Shown piece after piece: positions 14,898-28,189 of a stretch of DNA of 64,000 nt. Position 1 is the stretch's first letter, and each line of letters starts with the position of its first letter. The DNA is from Dipylidium caninum (Eukaryota > Platyhelminthes > Cestoda > Cyclophyllidea > Dipylidiidae). Location: positions 1 to 64,000 of the forward strand of contig QEYB01000234.1 in assembly GCA_017562135.1 (NCBI GenBank), read 5' to 3'. The notes under the pieces were generated by a model that was not told the origin of the DNA, made no database searches, and saw nothing but the letters and a program-made list of their open reading frames with translations. The position numbers and the translations under genes are program-made.

Positions 14898-16228
14898 CAG
14901 AAGCTTAAGGGAAATCAATAGTGGAATATTCGTGTGCCGAATAGAGCTTGAGAGATGAAGAGTCACTGTTACGACCGGGTCCCGCTGTCCGCCTCACGAA
15001 AAAGCGCTAATTGGCAGACTGACGAAAGGTCCTCAGGACGAGTTTTTTGGGAAGAGAGAAGTTCAATCCATTTCCTGTCTTCCTCACCTGCTCGGCCTCG
15101 CATTCAGCCTCAAGCAATCAGGAGTCGGATGAGATCCTTCAGACTGCTACTGCTTAACCGACTTTTAAAAGAATTGTCATGCGTGTTGAAGAAAAAATGC
15201 CAGCCTACCTAATAGTAGTAATCACGGGCAGCTCCTTACTGTCAACAGAGTCAGTGTGACTGGGTGTAGTGAGCGACCAGGAGTCCTCAAGTTCTCCACA
15301 TTCTCTCCGCACACCTTTTCCTCTTCCATCCACTCCACGAGTAACAGAACCTGAGTAGACTGGTGTCGGAGGCGACTGCGGGTGGAGACGAGATTTCCTC
15401 CTTCTTCTCCTCCTTGTCGAATCTCACATACCGGTGACTCGACGCCGTCACGAATGCGTGAAGGTGTTGGGTATCTCCTTTTCACGCACTTCACCAAAAC
15501 GCTTCCCAGCCCTCCTCATCCCCACGTTGCCACAAAATCAGATCAGCGAATTCGTTTGGCCCATTGTGCAATTCACAGGGAAGCAACGCCACTTATGAAT
15601 AAATTGTGTGTCTGCACATTTCAAATTCGATTTGAAGGCGAAAATCAATATTAATTTTCGCAATTCAGTCAAGTAAATCCTCAACCAATCGATTGCGCAT
15701 TATTCCACGATGACGGTAAGTAAATAAAAAAGAGCGATTGAGAAGGTCTGTGCTCAACATCAGGTCTGAAGGTGGAGGCGAAATGGGAGGTGCAAATGCA
15801 GGAGTAGAATGGAGTTCCTTCGAAAATCGACAGCAAATATGTTTTGTTTGGGATAGAGTGAAGAAGCAGGACTTGGGGAACCTCCGATTGAATGAGAAGC
15901 GACCTTGAGTCGATGGAAGTAAGGCCATCTGCTGCCAAAAGGATGTTGTCTAGCGTAGAGACGTTTGCAATTACCCTCCTCTTCGTTTTCATCTCCCAAG
16001 TTTTCTTGCTGCCCCACTGGCTCCCGTTCAACTTGAGTACGTGGTATCTAGTGTGGACCGCGGTCACCGTGACAAAGTACCTACTACGAGGTAAGAGGTC
16101 TTTGCTGCAATGGAGGTGTCAGAAGCCAATTTTCACATCCTCCTCCTCCTCTTCATCATGGTTATCCTCGTAGTCGTCGTTAAGGTTAATAGACTTTGTT
16201 TTGTAGGTGTATCAGGCTCTGCGTCAGA
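14898..16228 (-). mobile_element. internal part of the terminal-repeat-bounded element
   Basis: This lies between the two direct terminal-repeat-like blocks. The segment 15,665-16,060, read on the minus strand, is colinear with plus-strand 29,340-29,870. Landmarks are 'cagtggggcagcaag', then 'ccatcgactcaagg', then 'tgtcgattttcgaagg.actcc', then 'tgcatttgcacctc'. Relative to that copy it lacks about 190 bp found at 29,465-29,665. I see no reverse transcriptase, integrase or capsid motif. If this is an LTR-type element it is non-autonomous (TRIM-like); the terminal-repeat reading is inference. Confidence 0.5.
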
Positions 16229-17170
16229 GTGGAGGCCTCGCCTTGGGGTAGGGAGGACGGTGATACAGTGGACGGTGGTGGCACCCAGAAGATGGATGAG
16301 GCGGAGTCGGAGCGGTGGGGAAAGCTTTTCGTTATCACTAATGGTGACATCGAGGCTGGAGGCAGATGAGACGAAGGACGAGCAGGAGGAGAGGAATTCC
16401 ACAAGCCGGGATTTTCCGTCACTCGTCGACTAGTTGGTCACTCTCTCCTCGGATTTCCGTGTGGGCAACAGACAAACTTCTCCTCGCAAAGTGTGTCACG
16501 CTCAAATAGCACTTATCTTCTCCTCTCCTCTCGCCTCCTCTCGTCTTCTCCCTCCTCCTCGCCACTCCTGGTGACCCTTCGCCTCCTGTTGTTTGCATTT
16601 TAGAAGCGCATAGCTTCCCGCCTCCTGTGCTTATTTTGATATGAGTTACCCAGCAAATGCGTGCGGAAGAGTTAGAAGAAACGTATAACGTGGAAGAAAA
16701 ACAGGCAAATTTGAACAAAGTTAAGTCCATACTCTCTTTCTCTCTTCGCCAAATGCTCCATTACTTCTCACCTCCTTTCCCTTTCCCTTAGAGTTATCTG
16801 TATTAGGATATATGGTAAGTTTGATGTACGTAGCCTGAGCCTAGTTGCAAGCATTTGTGCTCCCCTACGGCTTCTGTCTGCCACACATGACTTTTGGTGA
16901 GTGGCGTGATAGTCACAAGTGAGAGAAGGGACGGGGGTACAGGAAATGAGCACGGAGTGGGAAAAATGGAGGAAACTTGCGATGCGGAGTGCGGACATGG
17001 GGTTTGGTGGTTTCTGGAAGAGAAAAGTTGGAGTGAGTGGGGCAAAAGTTGTGTGGAAAGGCGCCGTTATGAGACGAGAGGGAGAGGGGAGAGGGGAGTG
17101 CAGATGTGTAAGAAACTGTGGCGGGGGGAAGGCGGCAGAGGCGGCTGGGTGATGTCAATGGGAGCATTGT
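16229..17170 (-). repeat. terminal-repeat-like copy B of the interspersed element
   Basis: The first ~665 bp are a direct repeat of 14,228-14,897. The whole block, read on the minus strand, also matches 28,190-29,225 on the plus strand. That match includes a part missing from copy A (16,893-17,170 against 28,190-28,500), with pyrimidine-rich sequence in which 'ccgcctccc', 'accgcagttt' and 'actcactccaa' occur in order. Divergence is high with many small indels, so the copies are old. A 160-codon minus frame at 16,913-17,395 is S/P/L-rich and looks compositional. Confidence 0.6.
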
Positions 17171-17349
17171 CTCCCCAGCCCAGTAGCGGCATAAAATGGT
17201 CACCTGAGAGGGGAAATGGCGTCCTGCGCTCATGTAGGCAGAACTTGAGAGAGGCAGAGTGCATGGGGGCGTATTACCATTACCAGCGGCATATGACTTT
17301 TGGAATGCTGCTTGAAGAGTGTTGAGGATATCTGCGAAGATGGCGCTGA

Positions 17350-17580
17350 TGCAAAGAGCCTTCTTTCGCACTTTCCCAACTTTACTCGTCGCCATGAGCT
17401 GTCGAGGCTACTTCCCTGCATCGGACCAGTGCTAAAATTATCCTTTCTTAGTGATTGTTCCCTGTCTGGCCTGTTCGGACTTGTGAATACAAGGGCAGTG
17501 AGCAGAAGGCATGCGTGCCAGACAGAAGACGAAGAGAGCAACATATGCTCACAATTAGGGTGAGGGTTGACATGGGGGAG
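17350..17580 (+). repeat. additional inverted fragment of the same repeat family
   Basis: In plus orientation this aligns with about 28,350-28,575. Landmarks are a 'cggacttgtgaata' segment, a 'gtgccagacagaag.cgaagga' segment and 'ctcacaattag', in order. It therefore faces copy B in opposite orientation, which suggests nested or rearranged insertions. Divergence is greater than between copies A and B. Confidence 0.4.
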
Positions 17581-19415
17581 AAAAAAAGAGCGGGCAAGGA
17601 AGCAGGGGATCAGAGGAAGTGGAATCCACCAGACACCGCCGGAGGACGGAAACCTCGTGAGGATTGTCCGACTGTTAGCAGGCGGTCAGACGTCTCAAGC
17701 GGAGTGACGTTGTTCCAGCATCCCTTTGTCGGCGGAGATGGTGGACGAGCCTACGCATCGACTGCACGTTCAGGCTTTTGTTTCGAGTCTTGCTGTTCAC
17801 GCCAATCCGCCCAACTTACCAATGCTTCCTCACATCCCCATCGTCCGCTTTCGCCAGTCAAACCATTTCCAAGTGAGGGTAGCACCAGCACAGGAGTTCG
17901 TGTGAAGAAACGGGGCTTTGGTGAGATGACGTGATTTGGCGTGCACATGTCACGCTACCACGGTGAATGGCGTAAGTTAAGAGATCCCACTTACTCTCTC
18001 CCAAACTTCACTCTTCTTCAGCTCAAGTCATCATTTTTTCTCTGCGATATACCGGATAATCCCATATACACACATGATATACACGCATACATCACACCTA
18101 GTTGAATACAGAAAATTTCCACATTCTCAATGAGACCACTACCAACTAACAAATGTCCATCTAATTATACAATGACGCAGCACCCACGTCAGTAAATAAA
18201 TGCTACGGCCCAGTAGGACAAGTACAAAGCCAATCAGCCCACCTGCTAACCTTATAACTCCTACTCGTAAAACATTCTACACTATGCCCAAAGGAACATC
18301 AAATCCACATACTAGGAAGAAGAACCCTTTACACAAGAGACTTTGCAAGTAACCAATTACTACTATTGCAATATACAGATGCATATATTGCATATATGCA
18401 CTAGAAACATGTCATTGAAGCCACAAAACCAGTCAAACTTCTCCAAATATCCACCTCAACTGTGTCCTTTCAACAGCGGAAAGTCTATTTTAAACGATTC
18501 TTCCCCATACTTGACCCTTCGTCTACACGAGGCATCGTCGTCTTTTCGCCAAACTATACCCATCCTCATCATTTCCTATACTTTCGAAATACTTGCCATT
18601 ACGTTAAGGGGCCTCGACGGAATGCTCGGTGCCTGGTGCCACTGAATCTCTTCCACACTAAACGCTTTCGTTTTCTCCACTCTAAGAATATCCCAAATAT
18701 TTTTCTTTCATCCAATAGCCTTTTGAACGCAATGCTCCCCACCCCACTCATCTTCCACGCTTTACCTGCTATAGGCCTTCCGTGCTTTCGCGGCCTCAAG
18801 CAAATCGCGTATACTCACTCTAGGATCCCGTGATAGCTAAAGGAAAAATTTTTTCACAAATGTGTACAATATGGAATATTATGACTTCCTCGCTAGTCGC
18901 CTCTTAAAACAACTTTCTCGTATCTTGTCCTGCATTCAAGGGTAGAAGAAACCTGAGTAAAGTGGGTCGTTTACTTGGCAAATGTTTTAAAATATGCTCT
19001 GAGGCGTACACTCACAGTAGGAGGAATGTTAGGCTCAAAATATGTGCTTGAGTTGGAGAAAAGGAGATGTAGGAAGAAGGACGCGTCAGTGAATACGAGT
19101 GATGTAGGGTGAAATGCTGGAAATGAGGCATTTCTGAAAGCGACAGTGTAGAATAATCGAGCTAAAAAATTGCTTGCTTAAAAGAAATTGGAATGTTCAC
19201 TGCGAAATGGGATAGTAGAAATTGGGAAACGTGAACGATGAGGCATGTTCGAAATAAAAGCGGTTTATCTGGGTGCAAATTTCAGAGAAAAAGAGATACA
19301 TTTTAAGTTCTTTCAATTGTGCAAGATAATGAATGAACGTGAATTTGATTCATGAGGGAATAACTCACTGCGAGGGTAAAAACCCAAAGATACGAAGTGA
19401 AAATTCAACGGTAAT
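17581..19415. other. intergenic, no gene recognised
   Basis: No protein family, RNA gene or repeat member was recognised. Open frames reach 159 codons at the left edge (17,455-17,934) and 123 codons at 18,462-18,833 without recognisable domains. The stretch ends where the satellite array begins. Confidence 0.5.
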
Positions 19416-22400
19416 CGAATGTGGTGCATTTCGCCTCACACGGCTCAGTATGCGGTCCTCAATCGGCCACTCTATCTCACATTGACGTTGTCCACTGCCA
19501 AATCGCAAAGGCAAAAATACTTCCCCTCTGCACATCTTCCAGCCCATTCTGCATGAGATCGGTCGAACGTAGGTTGCCATGAGCCCAACAAGAGTTGCAT
19601 GTGTGCCATTTCGCCTCACACGGCGCAGTATGCGGTCCTCAATCGGCCACTCTATCTCACATTGACGTTGTCCACTGCCAAATCGCAAAGGCAAAATACT
19701 TCCCTCTCTGCACATCTTCCAGCCCATTCTGCATGAGATCGGTCGAACGTAGGTTGCATGAGCCCAACAAGAGTTGCATGTGTGCCATTTCGCCTCACAC
19801 GGCGCAGTATGCGGTCCTCAATCGGCCACTCTATCTCACATTGACGTTGTCCACTGCCAAATCGCAAAGGCAAAAATACTTCCCCTCTGCACATCTTCCA
19901 GCCCATTCTGCATGAGATCGGTCGAACGTAGGTTGCATGAGCCCAACAAGAGTTGCATGTGTGCCATTTCGCCTCACACGGCGCAGTATGCGGTCCTCAA
20001 TCGGCCACTCTATCTCACATTGACGTTGTCCACTGCCAAATCGCAAAGGCAAAAATACTTCCCCTCTGCACATCTTCCAGCCCATTCTGCATGAGATCGG
20101 TCGAACGTAGGTTGCATGAGCCCAACAAGAGTTGCATGTGTGCCATTTCGCCTCACACGGCGCAGTATGCGGTCCTCAATCGGCCACTCTATCTCACATT
20201 GACGTTGTCCACTGCCAAATCGCAAAGGCAAAAATACTTCCCCTCTGCACATCTTCCAGCCCATTCTGCATGAGATCGGTCGAACGTAGGTTGCATGAGC
20301 CCAACAAGAGTTGCATGTGTGCCATTTCGCCTCACACGGCGCAGTATGCGGTCCTCAATCGGCCACTCTATCTCACATTGACGTTGTCCCACTGCCAAAT
20401 CGCAAAGGCAAAAATACTTCCCCTCTGCACATCTTCCAGCCCATTCTGCATGAGATCGGTCGAACGTAGGTTGCATGAGCCCAACAAGAGTTGCATGTGT
20501 GCCATTTCGCCTCACACGGCGCAGTATGCGGTCCTCAATCGGCCACTCTATCTCACATTGACGTTGTCCACTGCCAAATCGCAAAGGCAAAAATACTTCC
20601 CCTCTGCACATCTTCCAGCCCATTCTGCATGAGGATCGGTCGAACGTAGGTTGCATGAGCCCAACAAGAGTTGCATGTGTGCCATTTCGCCTCACACGGC
20701 GCAGTATGCGGTCCTCAATCGGCCACTCTAACTCACATTGACGTTGTCCACTGCCAAATCGCAAAGGCAAAAATACTTCCCCTCTGCACATCTTCCAGCC
20801 CATTTGCATGGATCGGTCGAACGTAGGTTGCATGAGCCAACAAGAGTTGCATGTGTGCCATTTCGCCTCACACGGCGCAGTATGCGGTCCTCAATCGGCC
20901 ACTCTATCTCACATTGACGTTGTCCACTGCCAAATCGCAAAGGCAAAAAATACTTCCCCTCTGCACATCTTCCAGCCCATTCTGCATGAGATCGGTCGAA
21001 CGTAGGTTGCATGAGCCCAACAAGAGTTGCATGTGTGCCATTTCGCCTCACACGGCGCAGTATGCGGTCCTCAATCGGCCACTCTAATCTCACATTGACG
21101 TTGTCCACTGCCAAATCGCAAAGGCAAAAAATACTTCCCCTCTGCACATCTTTCCAGCCCATTCTGCATGAGATCGGTCGAACGTAGGTTGCATGAGCCC
21201 AACAAGAGTTGCATGTGTGCCATTTCGCCTCACACGGCGCAGTATGCGGTCCTCAATCGGCCACTCTATCTCACATTGACGTTGTCCACTGCCAAATCGC
21301 AAAGCAAAAATACTTCCCCTCTGCACATCTTCCAGCCCATTCTGCATGGATCGGTCGAACGTAGGTTGCATGAGCCCAACAAGAGTTGCATGTGTGCCAT
21401 TTCGCCTCACACGGCGCAGTATGCGGTCCTCAATCGGCCACTCTATCTCACATTGACGTTGTCCACTGCCAAATCGCAAAGGCAAAAAATACTTCCCCTC
21501 TGCACATCTTCCAGCCCAATTCTGCATGAGATCGGTCGAACGTAGGTTGCATGAGCCCAACAAGAGTTGCATGTGTGCCATTTCGCCTCACACGGCGCAG
21601 TATGCGGTCCTCAATCGGCCACTCTATCTCACATTGACGTTGTCCACTGCCAAATCGCAAAGGCAAAAATACTTCCCATCTGCACATCTTCCAGCCCATT
21701 CTGCATGAGATCGGTCGAACGTAGGTTGCATGAGCCCAACAAGAGTTGCATGTGTGCCATTTCGCCTCACACGGCGCAGTATGCGGTCCTCAATCGGCCA
21801 CTCTATCTCACATTGACGTTGTCCACTGCCAAATCGCAAAGGCAAAAATACTTCCCCTCTGCACATCTTCCAGCCCATTCTGCATGAGATCGGTCGAACG
21901 TAGGTTGCATGAGCCCAACAAGAGTTGCATGTGTGCCATTTCGCCTCACACGGCGCAGTATGCGGTCCTCAATCGGCCACTCTATCTCACATTGACGTTG
22001 TCCACTGCCAAATCGCAAAGGCAAAAATACTTCCCCTCTGCACATCTTCCAGCCCATTCTGCATGAGATCGGTCGAACGTAGGTTGCATGAGCCCAACAA
22101 GAGTTGCATGTGTGCCATTTCGCCTCACACGGCGCAGTATGCGGTCCTCAATCGGCCACTCTATCTCACATTGACGTTGTCCACTGCCAAATCGCAAAGG
22201 CAAAAATACTTTCCCCTCTGCAATCTTCCAGCCCATTCTGCATGAGATCGGTCGAACGTAGGTTGCATGAGCCCAACAAGAGTTGCATGTGTGCCATTTC
22301 GCCTCACACGGCGCAGTATGCGGTCCTCAATCGGCCACTCTAATCTCACATTGACGTTGTCCACTGCCAAATCGCAAAGGCAAAAATACTTCCCCTCTGC

Positions 22401-25400
22401 ACATCTTCCAGCCCATTCTGCATGAGATCGGTCGAACGTAGGTTGCATGAGCCCAACAAGAGTTGCATGTGTGCCATTTCGCCTCACACGGCGCAGTATG
22501 CGGTCCTCAATCGGCCACTCTATCTCACATTGACGTTGTCCACTGCCAAATCGCAAAGGCAAAAATACTTCCCCTCTGCACATCTTCCAGCCCATTCTGC
22601 ATGAGATCGGTCGAACGTAGGTTGCATGAGCCAACAAGAGTTGCATGTGTGCCATTTCGCCTCACACGGCGCAGTATGCGGTCCTCAATCGGCCACTCTA
22701 TCTCACATTGACGTTGTCCACTGCCAAATCGCAAAGGCAAAAATACTTCCCCTCTGCACATCTTCCAGCCCATTCTGCATGAGATCGGTCGAAACGTAGG
22801 TTGCATGAGCCCAAACAAGAGTTGCATGTGTGCCATTTCGCCTCACACGGCGCAGTATGCGGTCCTCAATCGGCCACTCTATCTCACATTGACGTTGTCC
22901 ACTGCCAAATCGCAAAGGCAAAAATACTTCCCCTCTGCACATCTTCCAGCCCATTCTGCATGGATCGGTCGAACGTAGGTTGCATGAGCCCAACAAGAGT
23001 TGCATGTGCCATTTCGCCTCACACGGCGCAGTATGCGGTCTCAATCGGCCACTCTATCTCACATTGACGTCGTCCACTGCCAAATCGCAAAGGCAAAAAT
23101 ACTTCCCCTCTGCACATCTTCCAGCCCATTCTGCATGAGATCGGTCGAACGTAGGTTGCATGAGCCCAACAAGAGTTGCATGTGTGCCATTTCGCCTCAC
23201 ACGGCGCAGTATGCGGTCCTCAATCGGCCACTCTATCTCACATTGACGTTGTCCACTGCCAAATCGCAAAGGCAAAAATACTTCCCCTCTGCACATCTTC
23301 CAGCCCATTCTGCATGAGATCGGTCGAACGTAGGTTGCATGAGCCCAACAAGAGTTGCATGTGTGCATTTCGCCTCACACGGCGCAGTATGCGGTCCTCA
23401 ATCGGCCACTCTATCTCACATTGACGTCGTCCACTGCCAAAATCGCAAAGGCAAAAATACTTCCCCTCTGCACATCTTCCAGCCCATTCTGCATGAGATC
23501 GGTCGAACGTAGGTTGCATGAGCCCAACAAGAGTTGCATGTGTGCCATTTCGCCTCACACGGCGCAGTATGCGGTCCTCAATCGGCCACTCTATCTCACA
23601 TTGACGTTGTCCACTGCCAAATCGCAAAGGCAAAAATACTTCCCCTCTGCACATCTTCCAGCCCATTCTGCATGAGATCGGTCGAACGTAGGTTGCATGA
23701 GCCAACAAGAGTTGCATGTGTGCCATTTCGCCTCACACGGCGCAGTATGCGGTCCTCAATCGGCCACTCTATCTCACATTGACGTTGTCCACTGCCAAAT
23801 CGCAAAGGCAAAAATACTTCCCCTCTGCACATCTTCCAGCCCATTCTGCATGAGATCGGTCGAACGTAGGTTGCATGAGCCCAACAAGAGTTGCATGTGT
23901 GCCATTTCGCCTCACACGGCGCAGTATGCGGTCCTCAATCGGCCACTCTATCTTCACATTGACGTTGTCCACTGCCAAATCGCAAAGGCAAAAATACTTC
24001 CCCTCTGCACATCTTCCAGCCCATTCTGCATGAGATCGGTCGAACGTAGGTTGCATGAGCCCAACAAGAGTTGCATGTGTGCCATTTCGCCTCACACGGC
24101 GCAGTATGCGGTCCTCAATCGGCCACTCTATCTCACATTGACGTTGTCCACTGCCAAATCGCAAAGGCAAAAATACTTCCCCTCTGCACATCTTCCAGCC
24201 CATTCTGCATGAGATCGGTCGAACGTAGGTTGCATGAGCCCAACAAGAGTTGCATGTGTGCCATTTCGCCTCACACGGCGCAGTATGCGGTCCTCAATCG
24301 GCCACTCTATCTCACATTGACGTTGTCCACTGCCAAATCGCAAAGGCAAAAATACTTCCCCTCTGCACATCTTCCAGCCCATTCTGCATGAGATCGGTCG
24401 AACGTAGGTTGCATGAGCCCAACAAGAGTTGCATGTGTGCCATTTCGCCTCACACGGCGCAGTATGCGGTCCTCAATCGGCCACTCTATCTCACATTGAC
24501 GTTGTCCACTGCCAAATCGCAAAAGGCAAAAATACTTCCCCTCTGCACATCTTCCAGCCCATTCTGCATGAGATCGGTCGAAACGTAGGTTGCATGAGCC
24601 AACAAGAGTTGCATGTGTGCCATTTCGCCTCACACGGCGCAGTATGCGGTCCTCAATCGGCCACTCTATCTCACATTGACGTTGTCCACTGCCAAATCGC
24701 AAAGGCAAAAATACTTCCCCTCTGCGCATCTTCCAGCCCATTTCTGCATGAGATCGGTCGAACGTAGGTTGCATGAGCCCAACAAGAGTTGCATGTGTGC
24801 CATTTCGCCTCACACGGCGCAGTATGCGGTCCTCAATCGGCCACTCTATCTCACATTGACGTTGTCCACTGCCAAATCGCAAAGGCAAAAATACTTCCCC
24901 TCTGCGCATCTTCCAGCCCATTCTGCATGAGATCGGTCGAACGTAGGTTGCATGAGCCCAACAAGAGTTGCATGTGTGCCATTTCGCCTCACACGGCGCA
25001 GTATGCGGTCCTCAATCGGCCACTCTATCTCACATTGACGTCGTCCACTGCCAAATCGCAAAGGCAAAAATACTTCCCCTCTGCACATCTTTCCAGCCCA
25101 TTCTGCATGAGATCGGTCGAACGTAGGTTGCATGAGCCCAACAAGAGTTGCATGTGTGCCATTTCGCCTCACACGGCGCAGTATGCGGTCCTCAATCGGC
25201 CACTCTATCTCACATTGACGTCGTCCACTGCCAAATCGCAAAGGCAAAAATACTTCCCCTCTGCACATCTTCCAGCCCATTCTGCATGAGATCGGTCGAA
25301 CGGTAGGTTGCATGAGCCAAACAAGTTGCATGTGTGCCATTTCGCCTCAACGGCGCAGTATGCGGTCCTCAATCGGCCACTCTATCTCACATTGACGTCG

Positions 25401-27484
25401 TCCACTGCCAAATCGCAAAGGCAAAAATACTTCCCTCTGCGCATCTTCCAGCCCATTCTGCATGAGATCGGTCGAACGTAGGTTGCATGAGCCCAACAAG
25501 AGTTGCATGTGTGCCATTTCGCCTCACACGGCGCAGTATGCGGTCCTCAATCGGCCACTCCTATCTCACATTGACGTCGTCCACTGCCAAAATCGCAAAG
25601 GCAAAAATACTTCCCCTCTGCGCATCTTCCAGCCCATTCTGCATGAGATCGGTCGAAGTAGGTTGCATGAGCCCAACAAGAGTTGCATGTGTGCCATTTC
25701 GCCTCACACGGCGCAGTATGCGGTCCTCAATCGGCCACTCTATCTCACATTGACGTCGTCCACTGCCAAATCGCAAAGGCAAAAATACTTCCCCTCTGCA
25801 CATCTTCCAGCCCCATTCTGCATGAGATCGGTCGAACGTAGGTTGCATGAGCCCAACAAGAAGTTGCATGTGTGCCATTTCGCCTCACACGGCGCAGTAT
25901 GCGTCCTCAATCGGCCACTCTATCTCACATTGACGTTGTCCACTGCCAAATCGCAAAGGCAAAAATTCTTCCCCTCTGCGCATCTTCCAGCCCATTCTGC
26001 ATGAGATCGTCGAACGTAGGTTGCATGAGCCCAACAAGAGTTGCATGTGTGCCATTTCGCCTCACACGGCGCAGTATGCGGTCCTCAATCGGCCACTCTA
26101 TCTCACATTGACGTCGTCCACTGCCAAATTCGCAAAGGCAAAAATACTTCCCCTCTGCGCATCTTCCAGCCCATTCTGCATGAGATCGGTCGAACGTAGG
26201 TTGCATGAGCCCAACAAGAGTTGCATGTGTGCCATTTCGCCTCACACGGCGCAGTATGCGGTCCTCAATCGGCCCACTCTATCTCACATTGACGTTCGTC
26301 CACTGCCAAAATCGCAAAGGCAAAAAATACTTCCCCTCTGCGCATCTTCCAGCCCATTCTGCATGAGATCGGTCGAACGTAGGTTGCATGAGCCCAACAA
26401 GTGTTGCATGTGTGCCATTTCGCCTCACACGGCGCAGTATGCGGTCCTCAATCGGCCACTCTATCTCACATTGACGTTGTCCACTGCCAAATCGCAAAGG
26501 CAAAAATACTTCCCCTCTGCACATCTTCCAGCCCATTCTGCATGAGATCGGTCGAACGTAGGTTGCATGAGCCCAACAAGAGTTGCATGTGTGCATTTCG
26601 CCTCACACGGCGCAGTATGCGGTCCTCAATCGCCACTCTATCTCACATTGACGTTGTCCACTGCCAAATCGCAAAGGCAAAAATGCTTCCCCTCTGCACA
26701 TCTTCCAGGCCCATTCTGCATGAGATCGGTCGAACGGTAGGTTGCATGAGGCCAGCAATGAGTTGCATGTGTGCCATTTCGCCTCACACGGCGCAGTATG
26801 CGGTCCTCAATCGCCACTCTATCTCACATTGACGTCGTGTCCACTGCCAAATCGCAAAGGCAAAAAATGCTTCCCCTCTTGCGATCTTCCAGCCCATTCT
26901 GCATGAGATCGGTCGAACGTAGGGTTGCATGAGGCCAGCAAGTGTTGCATGTGTGCCATTTCGCCTCACACGGCGCAGTATGCGGTCCTCAATCGGCCAC
27001 TCTATCTCACATTGACGTCGTCCTACTGCCAAATCGCAAAGGCAAAAATGCTTCCCCTCTGCGCATCTTCCAGCCCATTCTGCATGAGATCGGTCGAACG
27101 TAGGTTGCATGAGGCCAGCAATGCGGCTCACATCGTGTATGCGGTCCTCATTCGTGTGCCATGCCACAATCGACAAATCTTCCCTCTGCCTTCAGCTTGC
27201 ATTCCACAAGGCGCAGTATTGCGGTGTTGCCTCCTCACATCGGCCACTCTATCTCACATTGACGTTGTCCACTGCCAAATCGCAAAGGCAAAAATGCTTC
27301 CCCTCTGCGCATCTTCCAGCCATTCTGCATGAGATCGGTCGAACGACGTTGCATGAGCCCAACTAGAGTTGCATTGTGTGCCATTTCGCCGCACACGGCG
27401 CAGTATGCGGTCCTCAATCGGCCACTCTATCTCACATTGACGTCGTCCACTGCCAAATCGCAAAAAGCAAATACTTCCCCCTCT
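19416..27484. repeat. tandem satellite array, ~45 units of ~179 bp
   Basis: Unit starts recur every 178-181 bp (for example 19,595, 19,774, 19,953, 20,132). Each unit carries in order 'catttcgcctcacacggcgc', 'tcaatcggccactctatctc', 'ccactgccaaatcgcaaagg', 'catcttccagcccattctgc' and 'gagatcggtcgaacgtaggt'. I count about 45 units. Most neighbours are identical apart from single-base indels. The last units are more diverged, and one near 27,122-27,233 is scrambled. A period near nucleosome spacing is typical of eukaryotic satellite DNA. Because 179 is not a multiple of three, frames rotate each unit, so the many 80-210-codon frames on both strands are artefacts of periodicity. No tRNA, 5S or spliced-leader gene was recognised in the unit. 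Confidence 0.95.
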
Positions 27485-28189
27485 CATTACAAATCCTTCA
27501 CGTATCTATGGCTACCTTATTTCTGACAATCCTTCTTTCAAATGCCGTCTAACTGCGCATCCCGTGAATCCCTCGATGGCCACTTACCGCAGCGGAACTT
27601 TTGCTGAATTAATTACCATCCGTATATACTTGCCCTCAGCCCGCTGTCATCGGTGGAATTTCCAATGAGTTCCTTTTCTTTACACTCGTCTGCACCCACC
27701 TCAGGCCCTTGAACGTCTTGCATACGCTCTTTTTGGTTGAATTCCTCAGTATTAAGCGAATTGTACTGACTCATATCCCACTGATATATGGCATATGGAT
27801 TCGCCAGTGGCAATTCTGTCATACCTTTGTAAAGACGATTCTATGCCCTTTGGTTGCTCTCAAGATATAAGGCGCAGGATGCAAGCTTATCGCTACAATT
27901 ATGGGTGGACTCATCTAAAGAAGACATTTTATCGGCTGGGTTTCACTACTTAACATACGCAGAATACCAGTGGATGCTTTTATAAACCTACCCGAAATTT
28001 TGTTAGAATGCCCACTCGCCATTCGACGCAGGCACCGGAAGGTTCCGCCTTTATCAGAGAGATTGGTGGTTCTCTCACACTGCCTTAATTGAGGTGCAAG
28101 GGGAAAATTCTTAGACACCGCAACACACTTGGACACCATCTGTCTTAAGTCCTCCTCCCTGAGTTTAAGAGACAGCATCCAACCTCCTC
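27485..28189 (-). other. short region with two unidentified minus-strand open frames
   Basis: There are two minus-strand frames. The one at 27,822-27,613 (69 codons) is rich in acidic and amide residues and ends in IYGW before a stop. The one at 28,178-27,915 (87 codons) is Ser/Lys/Arg-rich with several Cys. The first has a composition more like real protein than the surrounding shadows, but neither resembles a family I know and no clear splice sites bound them. Chance alone could produce frames of this size. Confidence 0.2.

Noticed and set aside
19595..27366. Dozens of 80-210-codon frames on both strands in the tandem array
   Set aside because: They repeat with the 179-bp period and change frame at each unit because 179 is not divisible by three. 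They are a by-product of periodicity, not genes.
19416..27484. CRISPR array
   Set aside because: The whole ~179-bp unit is conserved with no variable spacers, and the surroundings are eukaryotic.
19416..27484. Tandem spliced-leader, 5S, tRNA or snRNA genes in the satellite unit
   Set aside because: The minus strand has a GTTCGA core and an ATTTTTG motif recalling a pol III B box and an Sm site. However, box spacing is wrong, there is no ATG|GT leader donor and no 5S or tRNA fold.
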